Shown one piece after another: positions 17,306 to 24,806 of a stretch of 64,000 nucleotides of DNA. How positions within the stretch are numbered: the stretch's first letter is position 1; every line of letters begins with the position of its first letter. The notes under the pieces were generated by a model. The model had not been told where the DNA came from. It was given only the letters and a program-made list of their open reading frames with translations, and made no database searches. A program made the position numbers and the translations under genes. This stretch comes from Rhizobium sp. GN54. GTDB taxonomy: Bacteria; Pseudomonadota; Alphaproteobacteria; Rhizobiales; Rhizobiaceae. Where the stretch lies: NCBI RefSeq assembly GCF_021026345.1, contig NZ_JAJNCZ010000001.1, forward strand, positions 744,001-808,000. The letters run 5' to 3'.

Positions 17306-17755
17306 ATGTCACCCTCGATCCCCCGGGACATCGTCCTTGAAGAACTCTCCCGTGCCGGCAGGAAGATGCGGGCGCTGTTCGATGCCCGCGTGCGGGCGAG
17401 GGGAGTGACGCTGTCGCGGGCGCGCACGCTTCTGATCCTGCGCCGGACGCCGGGCCTCAACCAGCGCGAACTGGCCGAGGAACTCGACATCGAGACGCCG
17501 ACGCTGGTGCGCTTGCTCGACGGCATGGAGAAGCAGGGCTTCATCCAGCGCCGCAACGTCGAGGGCGACCGCCGCGCCAAGCAGATCGTGATGACGCCCG
17601 AAGGCGAAAGGGCGGCCGACGAGATGGTGGCGCTCGCCCAGGACCTGCGCCACGACCTTCTGGCCGATGTCAGCGAAAAGGACATCGCCACCGCCGTGCG
17701 CGTCCTGCAGCGGATCTCCAGTTCCGCCACGACCTCCTGCCGGGAGGGCGTGTAG
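17306..17755 (+). CDS. MarR family transcriptional regulator
   Basis: A 149-aa winged-helix regulator. The DNA-binding part includes LNQRELAEELDIETPTLVRL as recognition region and RRNVEGDRRAKQIVMTPEGE as wing. MarR proteins release DNA when they bind phenolic or drug ligands. The MFS gene starts two bases after its stop, with HlyD next, making a regulator-pump-adaptor operon like emrR-emrB-emrA in reverse pump order. A dyad just upstream (17277-17286) is the likely operator. The ribosome site before ATG 17306 is weak, so low expression is expected. Confidence 0.9.
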   Translation: MSPSIPRDIVLEELSRAGRKMRALFDARVRARGVTLSRARTLLILRRTPGLNQRELAEELDIETPTLVRLLDGMEKQGFIQRRNVEGDRRAKQIVMTPEGERAADEMVALAQDLRHDLLADVSEKDIATAVRVLQRISSSATTSCREGV

Positions 17756-17757
17756 CG

Positions 17758-19512
17758 ATGCGCACCGCGATCCGGAACGACGGGGAGATCCGCACCGTCG
17801 GCGCCCCGTCCGGCACGACCCCGTCCGCCGGGCCCATCGTCGCTCCCGTCGCCGCGAATGACGACCCGCCGGCAGGGCTTGCCGCGCGCGCGGAGGCCCC
17901 GGCCGCCGATGCCATCGCCGAGCCGCCGCCCGCATCCGTCGCGAATCCGTCGCCGAACCTTCCGTCCTGGCCCTATTTCGTCGCGTCTGCGCTCCTGCTT
18001 CTGACGCAGGGCTTCGGCATGAACATGATCGCCGGCAACCTGCCGCAGCTGCAGGGCGCCTACAGCGCCACGCAGAACGAGGCCGCCTGGCTGATCGCCG
18101 CCTACCTGGCTCCGAACGTCAGCCTGTCGATCGCCCTCGTCAAGGTGCGCAACCAGTATGGCCTGCGCAGGTTCGCCGAATGCAGCATCCTCTTCTTCAT
18201 GCTCGTCTGCATCCTGCACCTGTTCGTCACCGACCTCTCGGGCGCGATCGCCGTGCGCTTCTTCGCAGGCTTCGCCGCAGCGCCGCTTTCGAGCCTCGGC
18301 TTCCTCTACATGATCGAGAAGCTGGCCCCGGAGAAGAAGCTGCAATACGGCATCCCCGCGGCGCTGACGCTGATCGCGGTGATGCCCTCGCTCACCCGCA
18401 TCACCTTCCCCACGCTCTTCGAGCTCGGCGGCGTGCACGGGCTCTATATCTTCGAGCTCGGCCTCGCCATGGCGAGCTTCGGCGCGATCTACCTGCTGCC
18501 GCTGACCTCGCCGCCGCGGATCCGTGCCATCGAGCGGCTGGATTTCCTCTGCTATCCGCTGATTGCCGTGGGCCTCGGCTCCATGGCGATCGTGCTGTCG
18601 ACCGGCCGCCTCTACTGGTGGTTCGAGGCCCCGTGGCTCGGCGCGTTGCTGGTCCTGTCCATCGTCTGCCTGACGCTTGCGATCGTGATCGACCTGAACC
18701 GCGAAAAGCCCTTCATCGACTATCGCTGGCTGATGAGCCCGTCGATGCTGCATTTCACCGCCGTCCTGCTGCTGTTCAGGCTGCTTCTGACGGAACAGAC
18801 GGCCGCGGCCACCAACTTCTTCCTCGTGCTCGGCCTCCAGAGCGACCAGTTGACCGGGCTCTACCTCGTCATCGCGATCGCGGCCATCGTCGGCGGCGTC
18901 ACCTGTGCGCTTTTGAGCCGGCCGGGACGCCAGCCCTACATCCACCTGGTCTGCCTGCTGCTGATCGCCGCCGGTGCCTACATGGACAGCCACGCCACCA
19001 ACCTGACCCGCCCGCACGACATCTATGTCAGCCAGGCGCTCATGGCCCTTGCCAGCGCCATGTTCCTGCCGCCGGCGATGGCGAAGGGCATCGGCGAGGC
19101 GTTCAAGCGGGGGCCGAACCACTTCCTCACCTTCATCCTCGTCTTTCTGGCGACGCAGAACCTCGGCGGGCAGCTCGGTTCGGCGGCGTTCGGAACGATG
19201 ATCACGCTGCGCGAGAAGTTTCATTCCAATGTGCTCGCCCAGTCGATCACGCTCACCGACCCGGTCGTCGCCAACCGCGTCAGCCAGCTTTCGGCGACCT
19301 ACGGCCACACGCTGACCGACCGGGCGCTGCTCAACGCCGAGGGCACCAGCCTGCTCGCCCAGCGGATCACGCGCGAGGCCAACGTGCTGGCCTATAACGA
19401 CGTGTTCGTGCTGATCGCCGCACTCTCGCTCGTGGCCGCCATCTGCCTGGTGCTGCACCTGGCCTTCGACACCATCAGGATCCGCGCGCAGCGCGATCCC
19501 GCGACGGCCTGA
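17758..19512 (+). CDS. MFS multidrug exporter (EmrB/DHA2-like) with long N-terminal extension
   Basis: A 584-aa major facilitator protein with about 14 hydrophobic segments, as in the DHA2 drug:proton antiporters. Membrane segments begin near residue 70 (LPSWPYFVASALLLLTQGFG). The first 70 residues are an Ala/Pro-rich, probably disordered cytoplasmic extension, longer than usual for EmrB. With the HlyD-type adaptor encoded 40 bases downstream it would form an inner-membrane/periplasm efflux unit that may dock on a TolC-like channel encoded elsewhere. Substrates are unknown; control by the adjacent MarR suggests aromatic or phenolic compounds. Confidence 0.88.
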   Translation: MRTAIRNDGEIRTVGAPSGTTPSAGPIVAPVAANDDPPAGLAARAEAPAADAIAEPPPASVANPSPNLPSWPYFVASALLLLTQGFGMNMIAGNLPQLQGAYSATQNEAAWLIAAYLAPNVSLSIALVKVRNQYGLRRFAECSILFFMLVCILHLFVTDLSGAIAVRFFAGFAAAPLSSLGFLYMIEKLAPEKKLQYGIPAALTLIAVMPSLTRITFPTLFELGGVHGLYIFELGLAMASFGAIYLLPLTSPPRIRAIERLDFLCYPLIAVGLGSMAIVLSTGRLYWWFEAPWLGALLVLSIVCLTLAIVIDLNREKPFIDYRWLMSPSMLHFTAVLLLFRLLLTEQTAAATNFFLVLGLQSDQLTGLYLVIAIAAIVGGVTCALLSRPGRQPYIHLVCLLLIAAGAYMDSHATNLTRPHDIYVSQALMALASAMFLPPAMAKGIGEAFKRGPNHFLTFILVFLATQNLGGQLGSAAFGTMITLREKFHSNVLAQSITLTDPVVANRVSQLSATYGHTLTDRALLNAEGTSLLAQRITREANVLAYNDVFVLIAALSLVAAICLVLHLAFDTIRIRAQRDPATA

Positions 19513-19551
19513 GGCCGGTCGCGACCACGCACAAACTATCGAGTAACGACC

Positions 19552-20631
19552 ATGAAGAACATCCTCACCAAACTTGCCTCCACAGCCGCAGTCGCCATCG
19601 GCATCGCCGGCGTCACCCTCGTGCTCTATGCCTGGGACCTGCCGCCGTTCCGGAGCGCGGTGCAGACGACCGACAACGCCTATGTCCGCGGCTCCGTCAC
19701 CCTGATCAGCCCGCAGCTGTCCGGCTATATCGTCGAGGTCCCGGTCAAGGACTTCGAGCACGTCAGCGCCGGGCAACTGCTTGCGAGACTTGACGACCGC
19801 ATCTTCAATCAGAAGGTGGAGCAGGCGAAGGCGACGCAGGCCGCGCAGGAGGCAGCGCTGACCAATTCGATCCAGCAGGAGAAGTCGGCCAACGCCAAGA
19901 TCGGCGCCAGCGAGGCGGCCGTCGACAGCGCCACCTACGCCCTGCGCCGCGCCAGGGAAAACTCCGATCGCGTGGAGAACCTCGCCGCCAAGGGCATCAT
20001 GGCCGAGAGCGACCGCGAGCAGAGCCGCACCACGCTCGACCAGGCGCAGGCCGCCGTCGACCAGGCAAAGGCGCAGCTCGAGGTCTCGCGGCAGGACCTG
20101 CAGTCGATCATCGTCAATCGCGCTTCGCTGAAGGCGGCCGTCGATGGCGCAAAGGCGGCCGTCGAACTCGCCGAGATCGATCTCGCCAACACCCGCATCA
20201 TCGCCCCGCAGGACGGCACCGTCGGCGAGGTCGGCGTCAAGCTCGGCCAGTATGTCGCAGCCGGCACGCAACTGATGGCGGTCGTGCCGAGCGGCACCTG
20301 GATCATCGCCAATTTCAAGGAGACGCAACTGAGCCGCATCCGGCCCGGCCAGGAGGTGACCTTCACCGTCGACGCGCTCGACCACCTGCAACTGCGCGGC
20401 CATGTCGAGCGCTTCTCGCCCGCCGCAGGCTCCGAGTTCAGCGTCATCAAGCCCGACAACGCCACCGGCAACTTCACCAAGGTCGCCCAGCGCGTCCCCG
20501 TCCGCATCTCGATCGACCCCGGCCAGGACCAGGTCTCCCGCCTGGCGCCCGGCCTGTCGGTGGTCGTGCGTACGGTGGTGGACGGCGACGGAGCCGCAAC
20601 GGCTCAGGCCGCTGCGCCGACGAACGGCTGA
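19552..20631 (+). CDS. HlyD/EmrA family periplasmic adaptor
   Basis: A 359-aa membrane-fusion protein. It has one N-terminal membrane anchor (AVAIGIAGVTLVLYAWDLPP), a lipoyl-like half motif TDNAYVRGSVTLISPQLSGY, a long helical hairpin rich in Ala/Gln/Glu (about residues 85-205), and a returning beta-barrel region with ANTRIIAPQDGTVGEV. It bridges the MFS pump to an outer-membrane channel. It ends the marR-MFS-HlyD operon. The 249 bases after it hold the first of two structured repeats and no gene. Confidence 0.9.
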   Translation: MKNILTKLASTAAVAIGIAGVTLVLYAWDLPPFRSAVQTTDNAYVRGSVTLISPQLSGYIVEVPVKDFEHVSAGQLLARLDDRIFNQKVEQAKATQAAQEAALTNSIQQEKSANAKIGASEAAVDSATYALRRARENSDRVENLAAKGIMAESDREQSRTTLDQAQAAVDQAKAQLEVSRQDLQSIIVNRASLKAAVDGAKAAVELAEIDLANTRIIAPQDGTVGEVGVKLGQYVAAGTQLMAVVPSGTWIIANFKETQLSRIRPGQEVTFTVDALDHLQLRGHVERFSPAAGSEFSVIKPDNATGNFTKVAQRVPVRISIDPGQDQVSRLAPGLSVVVRTVVDGDGAATAQAAAPTNG

Positions 20632-20698
20632 AATCCATGGACGCCGGAGCCGGGCACCGGCCATGTAATCCGATCCGCATGCCGGATGCTTTGACCGC

Positions 20699-20814
20699 CC
20701 GTCATGTCGGAGACGATCCGGCATTCGGCACGCGCAAGTCTTTGTGCGATAAAGCATTTTCTCACGCCGCCGACGCGGCGTGGCTGGATGCCGGATCAAG
20801 TCCGGCATGACGGG
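20699..20814. repeat. structured intergenic repeat, copy A
   Basis: About 116 bases, with inverted ends (CCGTCATG... and ...CCGGCATGACGG). The internal hairpin GCGCAAGTCTTTGTGC is followed by GCGATAAAGCATTTT, and a second stem CGCCGCCGACGCGGCG is present. It is a direct-orientation relative of copy B (21237-21350); the two enclose the GIY-YIG gene. The shared core includes GCGATAAAGCAT without change. It resembles the repeats that give rise to spurious 'MPDLIRHP' peptides in alphaproteobacterial annotations. Confidence 0.75.
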
Positions 20815-20880
20815 GAACGGGAGGATGCGGGCCTATCTTCATGGCATGGATCTAACCGGAAGAGATGACGCGCGAAGCGA

Positions 20881-21171
20881 TCACAGCCCGTGCAGGTAAT
20901 ATGCGATGTCCTGCCAGTCGGGGTTCATGGCCTCTATTCGGTCGAGCTTCCATTTCCGCGGCCAGTTCTTGATGGCTTTTTCACGAGCGATGGCATCGGT
21001 GGCGAGGTCGTGCTCCTCAAACCAGACGAGCGTCTTGACGCCGTAGCGAGTTGTGAATCCCGGCGTGAGATCGTTTTGGTGCTCGTAGAGCCGACGTGGC
21101 AGGTTAGTCGTCACTCCCGTGTAGAGCGTGCCGTTGCGCTGTGAGGCGAGGATGTAGACGTATCCCTTCAT
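20881..21171 (-). CDS. GIY-YIG family endonuclease (UPF0213-like)
   Basis: A 96-aa single-domain protein. The N-terminal half has the GIY-YIG signature in variant form: YVYILAS for GIY, and GTLYTGVTTNLPRRLYEH for YIG plus the following Arg and His. The later Glu of the active site probably lies in FEEHDLATDAIAREKAIK. Small proteins of this kind are common in alphaproteobacteria, often in several copies per genome; their DNA targets are mostly unknown. It stands alone, with no operon partner, and is flanked at about 65 bases on each side by copies of the same structured repeat, which suggests the gene and repeats move or act together. Confidence 0.88.
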   Translation of the reverse strand: MKGYVYILASQRNGTLYTGVTTNLPRRLYEHQNDLTPGFTTRYGVKTLVWFEEHDLATDAIAREKAIKNWPRKWKLDRIEAMNPDWQDIAYYLHGL

Positions 21172-21236
21172 GACATCATGATGGGCGCGGTAATATCAAA
21201 ATTCAATCTTGGGCAGCGTTTGGTGTCACTCACTCT

Positions 21237-21350
21237 CCGTCATGCCGGCCCCCGAGTCGGCATCCAGCCGCGCAAGTCCTTGCGCGATAAAGCATCTTTT
21301 CGTCACAGGCAGGGCGCCGCCGGACTCCGGATCGAGTCCTGCATGGCGGG
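21237..21350. repeat. structured intergenic repeat, copy B
   Basis: About 114 bases, same orientation as copy A. It starts CCGTCATGCCGG, has the internal hairpin GCGCAAGTCCTTGCGC (perfect 7-bp stem) followed by GCGATAAAGCATCTTTT, and ends CCGGATCGAGTCCTGCATGG. Copy A differs in this hairpin only by changes that keep G-T pairing. It lies between the GIY-YIG gene and the end of the SDR gene. Confidence 0.75.
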
Positions 21351-21399
21351 TGGGCGGACGTCTGTGGGGCCTCGAAGGAGAGGACCCAAGGCCCCGTGC

Positions 21400-22140
21400 C
21401 TACTCCGGCAGCCGGTAGTCGACCAGCTTCTTCTCGCGGACGATGAAGAGCTTGCCGGTCTCGGTCATGTCGGGGCCGACGAGCGGCATCATCGTCTCGG
21501 CGACCTCCGAGGGATGCGGGACGGTCGTCGGATCCTCGCCCGGGATCGCCTGCGCGCGCATCGCCGTGCGCGTGCCGCCGGGGTCGACCGAGACGATGCG
21601 CAGCGGCGTGCGCTGCGTCTCGCCGGCCCAGGTGCGCGCCAGGGCCTCGACGGCCGCCTTGGAGGCGGAGTAGGGACCCCAGAAGGGCTTGCACTTGTGG
21701 GCGGCGGACGAGGACAGGATCAGCGCCCGGCCGGCGTCGGACTTCAAAAGCAGCGGCTCGACCGAGCGGATCAGCCGCCAGGTGGCGGTGACGTTGATGG
21801 TCATCACCTTTTCGAACACCTTCGCCTCGACATGGCCGATCGGCGAGATCGTGCCGAGCACGCCGGCATTGGCGACGAGGATGTCGAGCTTGCCCCAGCG
21901 CTCGAAGATCGAGCCGCCGAGCTTGTCGATCGCCGCCATGTCGGCGAGGTCGAAGGGCACCAGCGTCGCCGTGCCGCCGACCGCCTTGATCGCGTCGTCG
22001 AGTTCTTCCAGCCCGCCGACGGTGCGCGCGCAGGCGATCACGTGCGCGCCGCGCTTCGCCAGCGAAAGTGCCGTGAAATAACCGATGCCGCGCGAGGCGC
22101 CGGTAACCAGCGCGATCCTGCCCTTCAGGTCGATGTCCAT
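21400..22140 (-). CDS. short-chain dehydrogenase/reductase (SDR)
   Basis: About 246 aa. The classical SDR cofactor motif is VTGASRGIG, NAG appears in VANAGVLGT, and the catalytic Ser-Tyr-Lys set lies in LSSSAAHKCKPFWGPYSASK. The C-terminal part ends EKKLVDYRLPE. ATG 22140 is preferred: GGAAG lies six bases upstream, while the adjoining ATG at 22143 and a TTG at 22167 are worse placed. It lies directly downstream of purF but beyond a strong terminator, so it is probably transcribed separately or by read-through. The substrate is unknown; NAD(P)-linked oxidation or reduction of an alcohol/ketone is expected. Confidence 0.85.
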   Translation of the reverse strand: MDIDLKGRIALVTGASRGIGYFTALSLAKRGAHVIACARTVGGLEELDDAIKAVGGTATLVPFDLADMAAIDKLGGSIFERWGKLDILVANAGVLGTISPIGHVEAKVFEKVMTINVTATWRLIRSVEPLLLKSDAGRALILSSSAAHKCKPFWGPYSASKAAVEALARTWAGETQRTPLRIVSVDPGGTRTAMRAQAIPGEDPTTVPHPSEVAETMMPLVGPDMTETGKLFIVREKKLVDYRLPE

Positions 22141-22164
22141 CATTCTCTTCCCATCTGTTGCCGC

Positions 22165-22196
22165 CAAAAAAGAAGGCCGCGTTTCCGCAGCCTTCT
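22165..22196 (-). terminator. intrinsic terminator of purF
   Basis: On the minus strand an 11-bp stem (AGAAGGCTGCG / CGCGGCCTTCT, one G-T pair) closes a GAAA tetraloop and runs straight into six T. It lies 38 bases after the purF stop. Confidence 0.93.
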
Positions 22197-22233
22197 AGAG
22201 CGTTTGTCGGCGAATGAAAACCGCCCGGCCGGC

Positions 22234-23730
22234 TCAGCCGTTGCTGGCGAGCACGGAAACCTTGCGACCCATCGTCTCGCCGTCCTTGTCGAGCAGGCGG
22301 GTCGGGTAGTCGCCGGTGAAGTAGTGGTCGGTGAACTGCGGCCGGGCATCGTTGCGGTCCTCGCCGCCGACGGCGCGATAAAGGCCGTTGATCGACAGGA
22401 ACTGCAGCGAATCGGCGCCGATGTACTTCGCCATAGCCTCGACGTCGGCATACTGGTTGGCGAGCAGCTTGTCCTTGTCGGGCGTGTCGATGCCGTAGAA
22501 GTCCGGATAGAAGATCATCGGGCTGGCGACGCGGATGTGCACCTCCGTCGCCCCCGCATCGCGGATCATCTGCACGATCTTCAGCGAGGTGGTGCCGCGC
22601 ACGATCGAATCGTCGACCAGCACCACGCGCTTGCCCTCGATCATCGCGCGGTTGGCCGAATGCTTCAGCTTGACGCCGAAGGCGCGGATCTGCTGGGTCG
22701 GCTCGATGAAGGTGCGGCCGACATAGTGATTGCGGATGATGCCGTATTCGAACGGAATGCCGCTCTCCTGCGCATATCCGAGCGCGGCCGGCGTGCCTCC
22801 ATCAGGCACCGGCACGATCACGTCGGCTTCGATCGGGTGTTCCTTGGCGAGGTTGATGCCCATGTTCTTGCGCGCGACATAGACGCTGCGGCCGCCGACC
22901 ACCGAATCGGGCCGGGCGAAATAGACGTATTCGAACAGGCAGAGCCGTTCCGGCAGGCCGTTGCCGGCCTTGCGGGCGTCGATCGAGATCGTCCCGTCCG
23001 GCTGGACCTCGCAGATGATGACCTCGCCGTTCTCCACGTCGCGGACGAACTTGGCGCCGATGATGTCGAGCGCGCAGGTCTCCGACGCGAAGATCGGCTT
23101 GCCGTCGAGCTCGCCCATGACCAGCGGGCGGATGCCGGTCGGGTCGCGCGCGGCGATCAGCTTGGTGCGGGTCACGGCCACCATCGAGTAGCCGCCCTCC
23201 ATCTGCCTGATGGCATCGATGAAGCGGTCGGCGGTCGAGGTATAGCGGGAGCGGGCGAACAGGTGCAGCACCACTTCCGTATCCGAGGTGGACTGACAGA
23301 TGGCGCCGCCGGCGATCAGCTGCCGGCGCAGCGTCAGCCCGTTGGTGAAATTGCCGTTATGGGCGATCGCGATGCCGCCGACCTCGAGCTCGGCGAACAG
23401 CGGCTGGACGTTGCGCAGCGCCACTTCACCGGTCGTCGAATAGCGGACATGGCCGATCGCCATACTGCCCGGCAGTTTCGCCAGCGTTGCCGGATCGGTG
23501 TAATGGTCGCCGACCAGGCCCATGCGGCGCTCGGAATGGAAGCGCAGACCGTCGAAGGAGACGATGCCGGCCGCCTCCTGGCCGCGGTGCTGCAGGGCGT
23601 GCAGGCCGAGTGCGGTCAGCGTCGCCGCGTCCGGATGCCCGAGGATGCCGAAGACGCCGCATTCCTCATGCAGCGTATCGTCGTCGGCATCATGCTCGGA
23701 ACGGTGGTCGGAAACGGAAAGTTCGGTCAT
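22234..23730 (-). CDS. purF: amidophosphoribosyltransferase
   Basis: About 498 aa. It catalyses the first committed step of purine synthesis, PRPP + glutamine to phosphoribosylamine. The glutaminase nucleophile is the Cys in HEECGVFGI, so about 20 residues must be removed or the start must be near it. The PRPP loop is VVLVDDSIVRGTT, and SSDTEV and NGNFTN are also conserved. The start is taken as ATG 23730 (MTELSVSD) because homologues begin close to the Cys; an in-frame ATG at 23820 with GAGG upstream is an alternative. A -10-like TATATA lies at about 23856-23861 on this strand. Confidence 0.93.
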   Translation of the reverse strand: MTELSVSDHRSEHDADDDTLHEECGVFGILGHPDAATLTALGLHALQHRGQEAAGIVSFDGLRFHSERRMGLVGDHYTDPATLAKLPGSMAIGHVRYSTTGEVALRNVQPLFAELEVGGIAIAHNGNFTNGLTLRRQLIAGGAICQSTSDTEVVLHLFARSRYTSTADRFIDAIRQMEGGYSMVAVTRTKLIAARDPTGIRPLVMGELDGKPIFASETCALDIIGAKFVRDVENGEVIICEVQPDGTISIDARKAGNGLPERLCLFEYVYFARPDSVVGGRSVYVARKNMGINLAKEHPIEADVIVPVPDGGTPAALGYAQESGIPFEYGIIRNHYVGRTFIEPTQQIRAFGVKLKHSANRAMIEGKRVVLVDDSIVRGTTSLKIVQMIRDAGATEVHIRVASPMIFYPDFYGIDTPDKDKLLANQYADVEAMAKYIGADSLQFLSINGLYRAVGGEDRNDARPQFTDHYFTGDYPTRLLDKDGETMGRKVSVLASNG

Positions 23731-23878
23731 GTGCTGCAAGCCTTTGGTCGGGACGGTGCGGGGTTGCGCGATCTTCGTTTCGTTGGCGGCAGGTGCGGAC
23801 CCTCGGGCCGGATCTGCCATGGCGCGGCCCTCTTACTTGCGCGACCGCGACGCCTATATATGGAAGCCTGAACGACTT

Positions 23879-23908
23879 TACCACCGAAGTCCGAGGGCTT
23901 CAGTGGTA
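23879..23908. promoter_or_regulatory. long hairpin between cvpA and purF
   Basis: Arms TACCACCGAAGTCC and GGGCTTCAGTGGTA pair over 14 positions with one mismatch and one G-T pair around a 2-base centre. It lies upstream of the presumed purF promoter and downstream of cvpA. No T-run follows on either side. Terminator of cvpA or operator for purF are both possible. Confidence 0.5.
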
Positions 23909-23989
23909 GCGAAGTCACTCTACCAGATTTCCATTGCGACTGCCCTTTCGAAAATCGCGGGGCAGCCCTGCATTGTCATCCGGGCGTCG

Positions 23990-24616
23990 TCAGCCGTTCG
24001 TGGCCGGTGCGTCTTCCGCCGGCTCCTCGCCGGTCGCGGGTGCCTGGCCAGTCGCTCCGTCGGTGCCGTCTGCCGGGGTGTCGGTGCCTTCGGCCGGCGC
24101 GCTGCGGCCGAGCAGGCGGTCGCGAATGGCATTGTCCGCATTTTCCGGCAGGAGCGCGACCAGCTTGCTGCCGAGATTGTCGAGCAGCGGCTTGGACTTG
24201 GCGCTTTCGACCCAGGTCGGCCGCTGCTGCGGCGTGACCAGCCAGTTGAAGAACAGCATGGCGACGACGACGATCAAAAGCCCGCGGGCCGCACCGAACA
24301 GGAAGCCGAGCGTGCGGTCGAGCGCGCCGATGCGGCTGTCGATGATGAAGTCGGCGATCCGCATGGTGATGAAGGAGATGACGATCAGCGCCACGAGGAA
24401 AACCACGCCGGCCGAGCCGATGATCGCCACCGTGTCGCTCGTCGTGTATTCCTTGGCGTAGGGGACCAGCACGGGATAGAGGAAGTAGGCGGCCGCAGCG
24501 GCGCCGACCCAGCTTGCGACTGACAGGACCTCTCGCGAGAAGCCGCGCACCATCGCAAGCACCGCCGAGAACAGCGCGACGCCGATGACGATGCCGTCGA
24601 GAAGAGTGATGGGCAT
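23990..24616 (-). CDS. cvpA: CvpA family membrane protein
   Basis: A 208-aa inner-membrane protein with four hydrophobic segments and the family blocks LDGIVIGVALFSAVLAMVRG and FGAARGLLIVVVAMLFFNW. CvpA is linked to purF in many proteobacteria; in E. coli it is needed for colicin V production and bile-salt tolerance, but its molecular job is not settled. The C-terminal ~45 residues are an Ala/Pro/Gly/Glu-rich disordered tail. It lies between radA and purF, each separated by more than 150 bases, so it may have its own promoter. Confidence 0.92.
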   Translation of the reverse strand: MPITLLDGIVIGVALFSAVLAMVRGFSREVLSVASWVGAAAAAYFLYPVLVPYAKEYTTSDTVAIIGSAGVVFLVALIVISFITMRIADFIIDSRIGALDRTLGFLFGAARGLLIVVVAMLFFNWLVTPQQRPTWVESAKSKPLLDNLGSKLVALLPENADNAIRDRLLGRSAPAEGTDTPADGTDGATGQAPATGEEPAEDAPATNG

Positions 24617-24806
24617 GTTTGTCTTACTCCAGACCAGGAATCTCTTGCGACCCGGACGCGATTTGTCGCGGCACTCTAGCCGATCGCGTTAGCGGCGTCT
24701 CAATTCGGTTCATCGGCAACGAACTGTTTCCACAAAGCTTTGCCAATTTCACGGCAGCCCGCCGGCCGGCGGCCTGTCGTGTCGTCGTCCCCTCGTTCCC
24801 GTCCCG

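Noticed and set aside
17299-20808. A very long open frame on the minus strand across marR, the MFS gene and the HlyD gene
   Set aside because: It is antisense to three well-supported genes, its translation is low-complexity Arg/Ala/Asp-rich text, and its start (MPDLIRHP) comes from the intergenic repeat. High GC gives few stop codons in such frames.
21178-23871. Long plus-strand open frame opposite the SDR and purF genes
   Set aside because: Antisense shadow of conserved genes with no recognisable protein motif; same cause as above.
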